Below, one piece after another: positions 35,481 through 43,874 of a stretch of DNA of 64,000 nt. The DNA comes from Cellulomonas sp. 73-92 (GTDB taxonomy: Bacteria; Actinomycetota; Actinomycetes; Actinomycetales; Cellulomonadaceae), in assembly GCF_001898175.1 (NCBI RefSeq), contig NZ_MKTH01000004.1, positions 124,001-188,000 of the forward strand, written 5' to 3'. The notes below the pieces were generated by a model. The model was not told the DNA's origin. It saw nothing but the letters and a program-made list of their open reading frames with translations, and did not search any database. Both the position numbers and the translations under genes were made by a program. Each line of letters opens with the position of its first letter. Position 1 is the first letter of the stretch.

Positions 35481-36554
35481 GTGGCTCTCACCATCGGCAT
35501 CGTCGGGCTCCCCAACGTCGGCAAGTCCACCCTCTTCAACGCGCTGACCCGGGCCCAGGTGCTGGCGGCGAACTACCCGTTCGCGACGATCGAGCCCAAC
35601 GTCGGTGTCGTCCCGCTGCCCGACGCGCGCCTGGACGTGCTGGCGCGACTGTTCGACTCGGAGCGGATCGTGCCGGCCACGGTGTCGTTCGTCGACATCG
35701 CCGGCATCGTCAAGGGTGCCTCCGAGGGCGAGGGCCTGGGCAACAAGTTCCTCGCCAACATCCGCGAGGCCGACGCGATCTGCGTGGTGACCAGGGTGTT
35801 CGCGGACCCGGACGTGGTGCACGTCACCGGCCGGGTGGACCCGCTGGACGACATCGAGACGATCCACACCGAGCTGGCGCTCGCGGACCTGCAGACGCTG
35901 GAGAAGGTCGTCCCGCGGCTGGAGAAGGAGGTCCGCGCCAAGAAGGCGGACGCCGCGCAGCTCGCCGCCGCCGTCGACGCGCAGGCGGTCCTCTCGGAGG
36001 GCCGCGTGCTCCACGGCTCGGGCGTGGACCTCGAGGCGCTCGCGCCCTTCTTCCTGCTCACGACGAAGCCGTTCATCTATGTGTTCAACACCGACGACGC
36101 CGGGCTGGCGGACGCGGCCCTGCAGTCGTCGCTGCGCGCCGCGGTGGCGCCGGCGGACGCGATCTTCCTCGACGCCAAGTTCGAGGCCGAGCTCGTCGAG
36201 CTGGCGCCCGACGAGGCCCGCGAGATGCTCGCCGAGACCGGCCAGGAGGAGTCCGGCCTGGACCAGCTGGCGCGCGTCGGCTTCCACACCCTCGGCCTGC
36301 AGACCTACCTGACGGCCGGCCCCAAGGAGTCCCGCGCCTGGACCATCCACCAGGGCTGGACGGCCCCGCAGGCGGCCGGCGTGATCCACACCGACTTCCA
36401 GAAGGGCTTCATCAAGGCCGAGGTCATCTCGTACGCCGACCTCGTCGAGGCCGGCACGGTTGCCGCCGTGCGCGCCGCGGGCAAGGCCCGCATCGAGGGC
36501 AAGGACTACGTCATGGCCGACGGCGACGTGGTGGAGTTCCGCTTCAACGTCTAG
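35481..36554 (+). CDS. ychF: Redox-regulated ATPase YchF (OLA1 family)
   Basis: 357 residues. An Obg-related P-loop NTPase that prefers ATP and binds ribosomes. G1 GLPNVGKST and G3 DIAGIVKGASEGEGLGN are standard; a coiled-coil arm follows (about 125-190); the C-terminal TGS domain contains GPKESRAWTIHQGWTAPQAAGVIHTDFQKGFIKAEVI. Start GTG 35481, eight bases after TAGACT (35467-35472). M. tuberculosis ychF (Rv1112) also lies just after ispH. Confidence 0.96.
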   Translation: MALTIGIVGLPNVGKSTLFNALTRAQVLAANYPFATIEPNVGVVPLPDARLDVLARLFDSERIVPATVSFVDIAGIVKGASEGEGLGNKFLANIREADAICVVTRVFADPDVVHVTGRVDPLDDIETIHTELALADLQTLEKVVPRLEKEVRAKKADAAQLAAAVDAQAVLSEGRVLHGSGVDLEALAPFFLLTTKPFIYVFNTDDAGLADAALQSSLRAAVAPADAIFLDAKFEAELVELAPDEAREMLAETGQEESGLDQLARVGFHTLGLQTYLTAGPKESRAWTIHQGWTAPQAAGVIHTDFQKGFIKAEVISYADLVEAGTVAAVRAAGKARIEGKDYVMADGDVVEFRFNV

Positions 36555-36591
36555 GCAACGGCGAGCCTGAGGAGATCACCACCGCCGCTCG

Positions 36592-36900
36592 CTACAGCGC
36601 CCTGAGCAGCTCGCGCAGCGCTGCCGTGTATCCGTCGAGGGCCGCGCGTCCGCGGGGCGTCAACGCCACCGAGGTGAGCGACGCGATCCCGGCGCCACTC
36701 TTCTCGGTCGAGACGTAGTGCGCGTCCTCGAGTCGGCGGAGGTGGGAGATGAGGTTGCCGGGCGTCAGGTCGAGCAGCTTCTGCAGGCGGCTGAACGACA
36801 GGGTGTCGCCGTCGTTCAGTGCCGCGAGCGTCACCATGATCCGCAGCCGCGCCGGCGCGTGGATCAGCGGATCGAGCGGCTCCTCGGGGACGCCGGTCAT
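36592..36900 (-). CDS. Winged-helix transcriptional regulator (HTH_34 type)
   Basis: 102 residues, a single winged helix of the PF13601 type: HAPARLRIMVTLAALNDGDTLSFSRLQKLLDLTPGNLISHLRRLEDAHYVSTEK and LTPRGRAALDGYTAALREL. No separate ligand domain. Its ATG overlaps the stop of the preceding membrane-protein gene (ATGA), so the two form one operon. It probably binds the twin dyads upstream of that gene (37575-37614) and so represses itself; the signal is unknown. Confidence 0.88.
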   Translation of the reverse strand: MTGVPEEPLDPLIHAPARLRIMVTLAALNDGDTLSFSRLQKLLDLTPGNLISHLRRLEDAHYVSTEKSGAGIASLTSVALTPRGRAALDGYTAALRELLRAL

Positions 36901-37562
36901 CGCTTGGCTGCCCGCCGGCGCCACATGGCCGATGCGTAGATCAGCAGGGCGACGGCCGCCCCCAGCCCGGTGAGGCCCCACGCGCCCTGTGGGCCGAAGA
37001 AGGTGCTCAGCGACGCGACAGCAATGATCGCCACCGAGAGCCACAGCTCGGGCCAGCGTTCCCGCGTCGCAGCGACGCCCGCCCCCGCGGCGGCCAGGGC
37101 GATGAGCGGGACCGTCGGCCCGTACACGCCGTACACGATCTCGGCGGGGACCCCGAGGTGGAGCAGTGCCCCTTGGACCATCCAGGCGCCGATGCCCGCG
37201 GCCCCCACGGCGACCGCCTGCGCCACCTGCCGCCGGGCGGACCTGCCGCGGACACCGGCGGTCGCCCGGCGAGCGACGGTGCCGCCGACGATCGCCGCAA
37301 CGCCGATCGCTCCGTAGAGCACGCCGATCGCCCACCCCGGTGACCCGGTGTAGGTGGCCTCGCCCCTGATGGACCACCACACCGCGCCGTAGCCGACCAG
37401 GAAGACCCCTGCTCCGACGGCCGCGGCCACCGGTGACACGAGGTCGAACGCACGTTGTGCCTGCCTGGCGGTCTGCTCGACGAGCAGTGCCGCGTCGCCC
37501 GGGTCCAGCTCGTTCCGGTCGTCGAAGGCCTCGTTCGAGCGGCCGCTGCCGGTCTCGTCCAT
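36897..37562 (-). CDS. Six-helix membrane protein of unknown function
   Basis: 221 residues. A soluble charged N-terminus of about 40 residues (ALLVEQTARQAQRAF) precedes six hydrophobic helices, ending in a basic tail RRRAAKR. The pattern of a membrane protein paired with a small HTH_34 regulator is frequent in actinobacteria, but the function is not known to me. GAGGAG gives a good ribosome site for ATG 37562. First gene of the two-gene operon controlled by the twin dyads. Confidence 0.8.
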   Translation of the reverse strand: MDETGSGRSNEAFDDRNELDPGDAALLVEQTARQAQRAFDLVSPVAAAVGAGVFLVGYGAVWWSIRGEATYTGSPGWAIGVLYGAIGVAAIVGGTVARRATAGVRGRSARRQVAQAVAVGAAGIGAWMVQGALLHLGVPAEIVYGVYGPTVPLIALAAAGAGVAATRERWPELWLSVAIIAVASLSTFFGPQGAWGLTGLGAAVALLIYASAMWRRRAAKR

Positions 37563-37574
37563 GACAGCTCCTCA

Positions 37575-37618
37575 AACTTTGTGATGCAAAGTTATCGGGC
37601 TTTGTGTCGCAAAGTCAA
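37575..37618 (-). promoter_or_regulatory. Promoter with two tandem dyad operators
   Basis: Two dyads share the core CTTTG-N5-CAAAG: AACTTTG/CAAAGTT at 37575-37593 (7-base arms) and CTTTG/CAAAG at 37600-37614. Their centres are 23 bases apart, about two helical turns, so two dimers could bind the same face. Minus-strand promoter elements TTGACT (37618-37613) and TAACTT lie within the dyads, 18 bases apart. Confidence 0.8.
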
Positions 37619-37745
37619 GGGTCGACGTCTCCGGAGCGAGCCGACGGCGACGTGGCGGAGCTCCGGTTCACCGTGTGAGCCCAGTCGCCTCTCCCGGGCC
37701 AGCGAGCGGGCGGGCGTCAGGTGTGGGCACGGCGTCGGGCAATTG

Positions 37746-37755
37746 AAGAATTCTT
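37746..37755. promoter_or_regulatory. AT-rich palindrome upstream of the ArsR-led operon
   Basis: AAGAA-TTCTT is a perfect ten-base palindrome in an AT-rich island (37741-37765) 41 bases before the ArsR start. ArsR proteins commonly bind such short AT-rich dyads in their own promoters, so it is the likely operator of the seven-gene operon. A clear -35/-10 pair could not be fixed. Confidence 0.55.
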
Positions 37756-37795
37756 GTTATGGTAAGTGGCTGCTCTCTTCGAGGAGGTGTGACCC

Positions 37796-38158
37796 GTGAG
37801 CGACCTGTACAAGGTCAAGGCGGAGCTCTTCCGCACCCTCGGGCACCCCGCCCGGATCCGGATCCTGGAGCTGCTCGCCGAGCGGGACCGCCCCGTGCAC
37901 GAGCTGCTGGCCAGCATCGACATCGAGCAGTCCAACCTCTCCCAGCAGCTGGCCGTGCTGCGCCGGGCCGGGCTCGTCAGCCAGCACCGCGAGAGCGGCG
38001 AGGTGCGGTACGCCGCGAGCGTCCCGGCGGTCGTCGAGCTGCTGCGGGTCGCCCGGATGCTGCTCGTCGACATCCTCCAGGGGCAGCAGACCCTGCGGGC
38101 CGAGCTCGAGGACGCCACCGAGGAACCCGCGCCGGCGCTCCCGACGCACGACGCATGA
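37796..38158 (+). CDS. ArsR family repressor heading the Ehr operon (Rv0081-like)
   Basis: 120 residues. A standard ArsR winged helix: LFRTLGHPARIRILELLAERDRPVHELLASIDIEQSNLSQQLAVLRRAGLVSQHRESGEVRYAAS, with no metal-binding CxC in helix 3, so it probably does not sense arsenic-type metals. The C-terminus has a single cysteine-free helix. GAGGAGGTG gives a strong ribosome site. Its stop overlaps the next gene (ATGA). M. tuberculosis Rv0081, a hub regulator of the hypoxia response, heads the same set of genes, so oxygen- or redox-linked control is a reasonable inference. Confidence 0.92.
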   Translation: MSDLYKVKAELFRTLGHPARIRILELLAERDRPVHELLASIDIEQSNLSQQLAVLRRAGLVSQHRESGEVRYAASVPAVVELLRVARMLLVDILQGQQTLRAELEDATEEPAPALPTHDA

Positions 38159-38706
38159 GCCTCGCCGACCTCGCCCGCCTCATCGGCCGCACCGGCCGGA
38201 TCGCGGAGCCGGCGCCCCCGCGACCGGCGGCGTCGCCGGCGGGCGTCGGGCCCGACGAGGGGGTTGACGGGTCGTCCGGCGAGGGGTCCCCGGCCGTCGC
38301 CGCCGTGCGGCGAGAGCTGCACGGCAGCGCCCAGGTGCGGCACGTCGACGCCGGCTCGTGCAACGGCTGCGAGATCGAGCTCGCGGCCGCCTTCGGCCCG
38401 GTGTACGACGCGGAGCGGTACGGCGCGCGCCTGGTCGCCTCGCCGCGGCACGCGGACGTGGTGCTGGTGACGGGCGTCGTCACGCGGAACATGGCGGAGC
38501 CGCTGCGGCTGACGGTCGCCGCCACCCCGCAGCCGCGTGTGGTGATGGCGGTCGGCGACTGCGCCCGGGACTGCGGGATGTTCCGCGGCGCCTACGGCGT
38601 GGTGGGCGCGGTGGGCGACCTGGTCCCGGTCGACCTCTCGGTGGCCGGCTGCCCGCCGGCACCGGCGGACATCGTGGTGGCACTGCGGCGGGTCACCGGC
38701 CGATGA
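38155..38706 (+). CDS. Ehr complex small subunit (NuoB / hydrogenase-small-subunit homologue)
   Basis: 183 residues. Cysteines for one [4Fe-4S] cluster (N2/proximal type) are preserved: C69 and C72 in GSCNGCEIE, C136 in GDCARDCG, C166 in AGCPPAPAD. The first 50 residues are a poorly conserved linker. It should sit on the membrane arm next to the HycE-like subunit and carry the last electron-transfer cluster. Counterpart by position is M. tuberculosis Rv0082. Overlaps both neighbours by four bases. Confidence 0.9.
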   Translation: MSLADLARLIGRTGRIAEPAPPRPAASPAGVGPDEGVDGSSGEGSPAVAAVRRELHGSAQVRHVDAGSCNGCEIELAAAFGPVYDAERYGARLVASPRHADVVLVTGVVTRNMAEPLRLTVAATPQPRVVMAVGDCARDCGMFRGAYGVVGAVGDLVPVDLSVAGCPPAPADIVVALRRVTGR

Positions 38707-40700
38707 CCGCCCTGGCAGGAGGGCTCCTCGCGCAAGGGGCCCTGGCGACGCTCGCCGTGCTCGTGGCGGTGTCCGCACGCGGGCGCGCTCGCAACCTGCT
38801 GGCAGGCGTCGCCTGCGCGGCGCTGTCCGCCGCCGGCGCCGTCAGCGGCGCGCTCGCGCTGTCCGGCGCGACCGTCACGCTGCGCATGGCGACCGCGCTG
38901 CCCGGTGCGGAGCTGGTGCTGGCGCCGGACCGGCTCGGCGGCCTGCTCATGCTGCTGGTGGGGTCCGTCGGCTTCCTCGCGTCGGTGTACGCGATCGGCT
39001 ACGTGCACGGTGCCTCCGCGTCGCGCACCCAGTGGGCGGCGCTCGCGCTCTTCCTGCTCGGCATGCAGCTGGTGCCGGCGGCGGGCGACGTGGTGGCGTT
39101 CCTGCTGGCGTGGGAGCTGATGGCGGCCGCGTCCACCGTGCTGGTGCTCGCCGAGCAGGCCCACCGGCCCGCCGCGCGCCAGGCGGCGGTCTGGTACGCC
39201 GTCATGACCCACCTCAGCTTCGTGCTGCTCCTCGCCGGGTTCGCCGCGCTGTCCGCCACCGGCGGCACGACGAGCTTCGCCGGGCTGGCCGGCACCGACG
39301 CGGCGCGCCCGGGCGCCACCGCCGCCTTCGTGCTCCTCGTCGTCGGCTTCGCCGCCAAGGCGGGGGTCGCGCCGCTGCACGTCTGGCTGCCGCGGGCCCA
39401 CCCCGAAGCGCCCAGCCACGCGTCGGCCCTCATGAGCGCCGCGATGGTCTCCCTCGGCGCCTACGGGATCCTCCTGGTCGGCATCCGGCTGCTGCCGGGC
39501 GGCCCCACCTGGTGGTCCGTGCTGCTGACCGCGCTCGGTGCGGGCTCCGCCGTGCACGGGATCCTCCACGCCGGCGTCGCGACGGACCTCAAGCGGCTGC
39601 TGGCGTACTCGACGTCCGAGAACCTCGGCCTCGTCGTCGCCGCGATCGGCCTGACGATGCTGCTGCGCACGCACCACGTGCCCGGCGCCGCGGGCGCCGC
39701 CCTGGTGGCGGCCCTGCTGCTGCTCGTCAGCCACGCGGCCTTCAAGTCGACCCTGTTCCTCGGCGCCGGCGCGGTGCTGCGGGCCACCGGCGAGCGTGAC
39801 CTGGACCGGATGGGCGGCCTGGCGCACGCCATGCCCTGGACCGCGGCGACCTTCGGCGTCGGTTCACTGGGGGCTGCGGCGCTGCCGGTGACCGGTGGGT
39901 TCGTCGCCGAGTGGACGCTGCTGCAGGCCCTCATCCACGGCGTGCGGCCGGCCGACCGCGTCGTGGCCGTCGTCGTGCCGCTCACCCTGGGCCTCATCGC
40001 GCTGACCGCCGGGCTCGCGCTGGTGACCTTCGTCAAGGCGTTCGGCATCGCCTTCCTGGCCCGGGCCCGCTCGGTCACGGCGCTGGCGGCGACCGAGGCT
40101 CCGCCGAGCATGCGGGCCGCGATGGTGCTCGGGGCCGTGGGCGTGCTGGCGCTCGGCGTGCTGCCCGGTCCGGTCGCCGCCGCCGCTGCCTCGGCCATCG
40201 GGGTGGACGGTGTCCGGGTCGCCGGGCTCGGGGGCGTGGAGCTGACCGGCGTGGGCGCCGTGCTCAGCCCGGCGGCGCTCGTCGGCCTCGGCGCGGTGGT
40301 GGCGCTGCCGGCCCTCGCGCTGGTGCTGGTGGTGGCGCGGCGCCGGCCCGCGACCACCGACGTGCTCGGCTGGGGCTGCGGTGGCGTACGCACCAGCCCG
40401 CGCATGCAGTACAACGCGACGTCGTACGCCGAGCCCGTGATGCGCATCTTCGACGATGCGCTCCAGCCGCGGCGCGACGTCGTCGTGACGCACGTCGGCG
40501 AGTCCGCGTACCTGGCCGAGCGCGTCCGGTTCGCCCAGCACCACGACGACGTGGTGGAGGTGCGCTTGTACCGCCCGCTCGTCGCCGCCGCCGACGCCCT
40601 GGCCGACCGCGCCCGCCGCGTGCAGAACGGCTCGGTCAACCGCTACCTGGCGTTCTCCTTCACCGCGCTCGTCGTGGTGCTCCTGGTGGTGGTCGCATGA
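38703..40700 (+). CDS. Ehr complex antiporter-like subunit (HyfB/HycC, NuoL-related)
   Basis: 665 residues, about 16 membrane helices. The Mrp-antiporter core is visible with the charged residues of the proton path: LLAWELMAAAS (Glu), VGFAAKAGVAPLHVWLPRAHPEAPSHASALMSA (Lys), STSENLGLVVAAIG and SHAAFKSTLFLGAG (Lys). The C-terminal about 110 residues (GWGCGGVRTSPRMQYNATSYAEP...) match the HyfB/HycC extension. It should pump protons or sodium driven by the redox reaction of the soluble arm. Corresponds to Rv0083. Confidence 0.92.
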   Translation: MTALAGGLLAQGALATLAVLVAVSARGRARNLLAGVACAALSAAGAVSGALALSGATVTLRMATALPGAELVLAPDRLGGLLMLLVGSVGFLASVYAIGYVHGASASRTQWAALALFLLGMQLVPAAGDVVAFLLAWELMAAASTVLVLAEQAHRPAARQAAVWYAVMTHLSFVLLLAGFAALSATGGTTSFAGLAGTDAARPGATAAFVLLVVGFAAKAGVAPLHVWLPRAHPEAPSHASALMSAAMVSLGAYGILLVGIRLLPGGPTWWSVLLTALGAGSAVHGILHAGVATDLKRLLAYSTSENLGLVVAAIGLTMLLRTHHVPGAAGAALVAALLLLVSHAAFKSTLFLGAGAVLRATGERDLDRMGGLAHAMPWTAATFGVGSLGAAALPVTGGFVAEWTLLQALIHGVRPADRVVAVVVPLTLGLIALTAGLALVTFVKAFGIAFLARARSVTALAATEAPPSMRAAMVLGAVGVLALGVLPGPVAAAAASAIGVDGVRVAGLGGVELTGVGAVLSPAALVGLGAVVALPALALVLVVARRRPATTDVLGWGCGGVRTSPRMQYNATSYAEPVMRIFDDALQPRRDVVVTHVGESAYLAERVRFAQHHDDVVEVRLYRPLVAAADALADRARRVQNGSVNRYLAFSFTALVVVLLVVVA

Positions 40701-41644
40701 GCGCCGCGCCGCTGCTCGTCGCGCTGGTTCAGGTCACCGTCGCGGTGGTGCTCGCGCCGCTGGTGATCGGCGTGACGCGCCAGACGCGGGCGCGGCTCGA
40801 GGGCCGCGTCGGGCCGGGCGTGCTGCAGCCGGCGCGCGACCTGCGCAAGCTGATCGGCAAGACCCCCCTGCGGGCCGCCGGGACCAGCCCGATGACGGTC
40901 GTCGCGCCGGTGGTGCTGCTGACCTCGAGCCTGCTGCTGGCCGCGCTGGTGCCGCTGGTGGCGGCGCTGCCGCTCGCCCTGGTGCCGGGCGACCTGTTCG
41001 TCGTCGTCTCCGTGCTGCTCGTCGGCACGGTGGCGATCGCGCTGCTCGGCCTCGACGGCGGCTCCGCGTTCGGCGGCATGGGGTCCAGCCGGCACATGAC
41101 CATCGCCGCCCTGGTCGAGCCGACCGTGCTGGTGGCCGTCTACGCGCTGTCCATCCCGGTGGGCAGCTCGGCGCTGCCGCTCATCGTCGCCGCCCGCCGG
41201 GACCACCCCGCGAGCATCGCGTCGCCGGCCGGCGTGCTCGCGGTGGTGGCGCTGGCCATCGTGGTGCTCGCCGAGACCGGGCGGCTGCCGATCGACAACC
41301 CGTCCACCCACCTCGAGCTGACGATGATCCACGAGGCGATGGTGCTGGAGACCTCCGGGCGCGACCTCGCGTGGGTCGACCTGGCGTCGTGGCTGCGGCT
41401 GTCGGTGCTGCTCGGGCTCGTCGGCAACCTGCTGCTGCCCTGGGGGGTCGCGGGTTCCGCCGCGCCGGGGCCGGTGCTGCTCGGCGCGCTCGCGCTCGCC
41501 GGCAAGCTCGCGCTGCTCGCCGTGCTGCTGGCCACCGTCGAGGTCGCGATGGCCAAGCTGCGGCTGTTCCGGGTGCCGGAGCTGCTCGCGGGCTCGTTCG
41601 TCCTGGCCTTCCTCGCCGTCACCGCGTCCTACCTCGTCGCATGA
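40697..41644 (+). CDS. Ehr complex NuoH-like subunit (HycD/HyfC)
   Basis: 315 residues, about eight helices. Family motifs: TRQTRARLEGRVGPGVLQPARDLRKLI after the first helix, GSAFGGMGSSRHMTIAALVEP, and the acidic loop AETGRLPIDNPSTHLELTMIHEAM that faces the catalytic subunit and takes part in coupling. This loop is intact, which argues that the complex still couples redox chemistry to ion transport. Corresponds to Rv0084 (hycD). Confidence 0.93.
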   Translation: MSAAPLLVALVQVTVAVVLAPLVIGVTRQTRARLEGRVGPGVLQPARDLRKLIGKTPLRAAGTSPMTVVAPVVLLTSSLLLAALVPLVAALPLALVPGDLFVVVSVLLVGTVAIALLGLDGGSAFGGMGSSRHMTIAALVEPTVLVAVYALSIPVGSSALPLIVAARRDHPASIASPAGVLAVVALAIVVLAETGRLPIDNPSTHLELTMIHEAMVLETSGRDLAWVDLASWLRLSVLLGLVGNLLLPWGVAGSAAPGPVLLGALALAGKLALLAVLLATVEVAMAKLRLFRVPELLAGSFVLAFLAVTASYLVA

Positions 41645-42378
41645 CCGTCGTCGGAGAGGCCCACCTCATGTCCACGCCCGGATCGGCGGCCACGCAGCTG
41701 ATCGCCCTCGCCGCGGGCGCCCTGCTCGTGACGTCGGTGCTCATGGTGTGGCGCCGCGAGCTGTCGGCGCAGGTCCGGCTGCTCACCGTGCAGGGGGTGT
41801 CGCTCGCCGTGCTGGCGGTGACGATCGGGCTGTCGGGCCCCGCCTCGGCGCGGGCCGAGCTGCTGGTGGTCGCCGCGCTGGTGCTGGCGCTGCGGGCGTG
41901 GTTGCTGCCGTGGGTGGTCGGGCGGCGGCTGCGCGCCGGGGTCGAGGCCGGTGACGCCGCCCGCGAGGACGGCGCGCGGCTCAACCCCACCGCGAGCCTC
42001 GTGGTGGTGGCGCTGCTCGCCACCGTGGCGTACCTGGTCAGCAGGCCGATCTCGGAGGCGGTGGCCGCCGGCTCGGGCGCCGCCGTGTCCGGCCCGGCGG
42101 CGTTCGCCGTCCCGGTCGGGGTCTGCATGGTGCTCATCGGGTTCCTGCTGCTCGTCGGCCGGCGTCGAGCGATGTCCCAGCTCATCGGCTTCCTCGTGCT
42201 GGACAACGGCATCGCCACGGTGGCCTTCCTCACCGCGGCCGGCGTGCCGTTCGCGGTGGAGCTCGGCGTCTCGTCGGACGTGCTGCTCGTGGTCCTGATC
42301 CTCGCCGTGCTCTCGCGCCGCATCCACGCGCAGGTCGGCTCCACCACGCTCGACTCGATGACGGAGCTGAGGGACTGA
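41641..42378 (+). CDS. Ehr complex NuoK-like subunit (HyfE/HycP)
   Basis: 245 residues, about seven helices. It resembles HyfE of hydrogenase-4: an N-terminal NuoK-like bundle (QVRLLTVQGVSLAVLAVTIG) and QLIGFLVLDNGIATVAFLTAAGVPFAVELGVSSDVLLVVLILAVLSRRI with the conserved acidic residues. It contributes to the membrane arm. Start ATG 41641 overlaps the previous stop; ATG 41668 is a possible alternative. Corresponds to Rv0085 (hycP). Confidence 0.87.
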   Translation: MTVVGEAHLMSTPGSAATQLIALAAGALLVTSVLMVWRRELSAQVRLLTVQGVSLAVLAVTIGLSGPASARAELLVVAALVLALRAWLLPWVVGRRLRAGVEAGDAAREDGARLNPTASLVVVALLATVAYLVSRPISEAVAAGSGAAVSGPAAFAVPVGVCMVLIGFLLLVGRRRAMSQLIGFLVLDNGIATVAFLTAAGVPFAVELGVSSDVLLVVLILAVLSRRIHAQVGSTTLDSMTELRD

Positions 42379-43874
42379 TGACGGCGCTGCTCCTGGTCCC
42401 CCCGCTTGCCGCCCTGCTCGTCGGTGCCGGCGCGGCGACACGTGCGTCCGCGCTGCTCACCCGCCTGTCCGGCGTGCTGGTCAGCGCCGTGCTGCTGGCG
42501 ACCGGGACCGCCCTGCTGGCGCACCGCGGGCCGGTCCCCACCCTGGGCGGCGACCTGCTGCGCGCCGACCCGCTCTCCGCCCTGATGCTGGCGATCGTCG
42601 GCGCGGTCGGGCTCACCGCGACCTGGGCGGGCCTGGCGCCGCGCCGGGCCGCCGACGAGCCGCGGGCCGCCGACGAGCCGCGGGCCGCGAGCCGCGCCGA
42701 GCGCCGCTACGCAGCCCTCGTGGCGCTGTTCCTCGGCGCCATGGCGATCGCCGTCACCACCGACAACCTCGGCGTGCTGTGGGTGGCCGTCGAGGCGACG
42801 ACCATCGCGACGGCCTTCCTCGTCGGCCACCGCGGTGGGCCGCGCGCCCTGGAGGCGGCCTGGAAGTACGTGGTGCTCGGGTCGGTCGGCATCGCGATCG
42901 CGCTGCTCGGCACGGTGCTGCTGTACGCCGCGAGCCGGAGTGCGGGCGGTGCGACGCTGTCCTGGACCCGGCTGGTCAGCGGCGAGCTGCCGCTGGACCA
43001 CGGGCTGGTCCGAGTGGCCGTCGGCCTGGCCGTGCTCGGCTTCGCCACCAAGGCGGGCCTGGCGCCGATGCACTCCTGGCTGCCGGACGCCCACAGCCAG
43101 GCGCCGGCGCCCGTCTCCGGCCTCATGTCCGGCGTGCTGCTCGCCGTGGCGTTCTACGCGATCTTGCGTGTCCGGGCGATCGCCGACGTGGTGCTCGGCC
43201 CGGGGCTGGTCCGCGGGCTGCTGCTCGCCGCCGGGCTCGGGTCGCTGGCCGTGGCCGCCGCGCTCATCCTGCGGCAGCGGGATCACAAGCGGATGCTCGC
43301 CTACTCGAGCATCGAGCACATGGGGGTGCTGGCCGTCGGCGCCGCGGTGGGCGGCCCGATCGCCCTGGCCGCGGTGCTGCTGCACCTCATCGGGCACGGG
43401 TTGGCCAAGGCGAGCCTGTTCGTGGTGGCCGGCCGGGTGCTGGCGGCCGAGGGGACGACGACCATCGCGGACGTGCGCGGGCTGCTCGCCCGCCGGCCTG
43501 ACCTGGCCGTGCCGCTGGTGGTCGGCATGACGGCCCTGCTGGGGTTCCCGCCGTTCGCGCTGTTCTTCTCGGAGGTCGCGATCGTCCTCGCAGGCTGGCG
43601 GGCCGGCCTGGGCTGGGCGATGGGCCTGACGGTGGCCCTGCTGCTCGTCGTGGTGGCCGGCCTGGTGCGGGCGACCGCGTCGATGGTGCTCGGGCCGGCG
43701 CACGACGAGGAGCGCGCCGCGTCGGGTCCGACGCCCGCCGCCGGCCACGGGTCCGACCGCGGTCCCATGACGCCGTTGGTGCTCGCGCTGTCGGTCACCG
43801 CCGTGATCGGGTTCGTCGCCGTCCCCGTCGGCGACGTGCTCGTCCGGGCGGCCGCCGCCCTGGGGCTGGCATGA
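42378..43874 (+). CDS. Ehr complex second antiporter-like subunit (HyfF/HycQ)
   Basis: 498 residues, about 14 helices, Mrp/NuoM type. Key residues are present: LWVAVEATTIATAFLVGH (Glu), ALEAAWKYVVLG (Lys), GFATKAGLAPMHSWLPDAHSQAPAPVSGLMSG (Lys), YSSIEHMGVLAVG and GHGLAKASLFVVAG. The complex therefore has two ion-pumping subunits, this one and that at 38703. Corresponds to Rv0086 (hycQ). Starts within the previous stop (TGATG). Confidence 0.93.
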   Translation: MTALLLVPPLAALLVGAGAATRASALLTRLSGVLVSAVLLATGTALLAHRGPVPTLGGDLLRADPLSALMLAIVGAVGLTATWAGLAPRRAADEPRAADEPRAASRAERRYAALVALFLGAMAIAVTTDNLGVLWVAVEATTIATAFLVGHRGGPRALEAAWKYVVLGSVGIAIALLGTVLLYAASRSAGGATLSWTRLVSGELPLDHGLVRVAVGLAVLGFATKAGLAPMHSWLPDAHSQAPAPVSGLMSGVLLAVAFYAILRVRAIADVVLGPGLVRGLLLAAGLGSLAVAAALILRQRDHKRMLAYSSIEHMGVLAVGAAVGGPIALAAVLLHLIGHGLAKASLFVVAGRVLAAEGTTTIADVRGLLARRPDLAVPLVVGMTALLGFPPFALFFSEVAIVLAGWRAGLGWAMGLTVALLLVVVAGLVRATASMVLGPAHDEERAASGPTPAAGHGSDRGPMTPLVLALSVTAVIGFVAVPVGDVLVRAAAALGLA

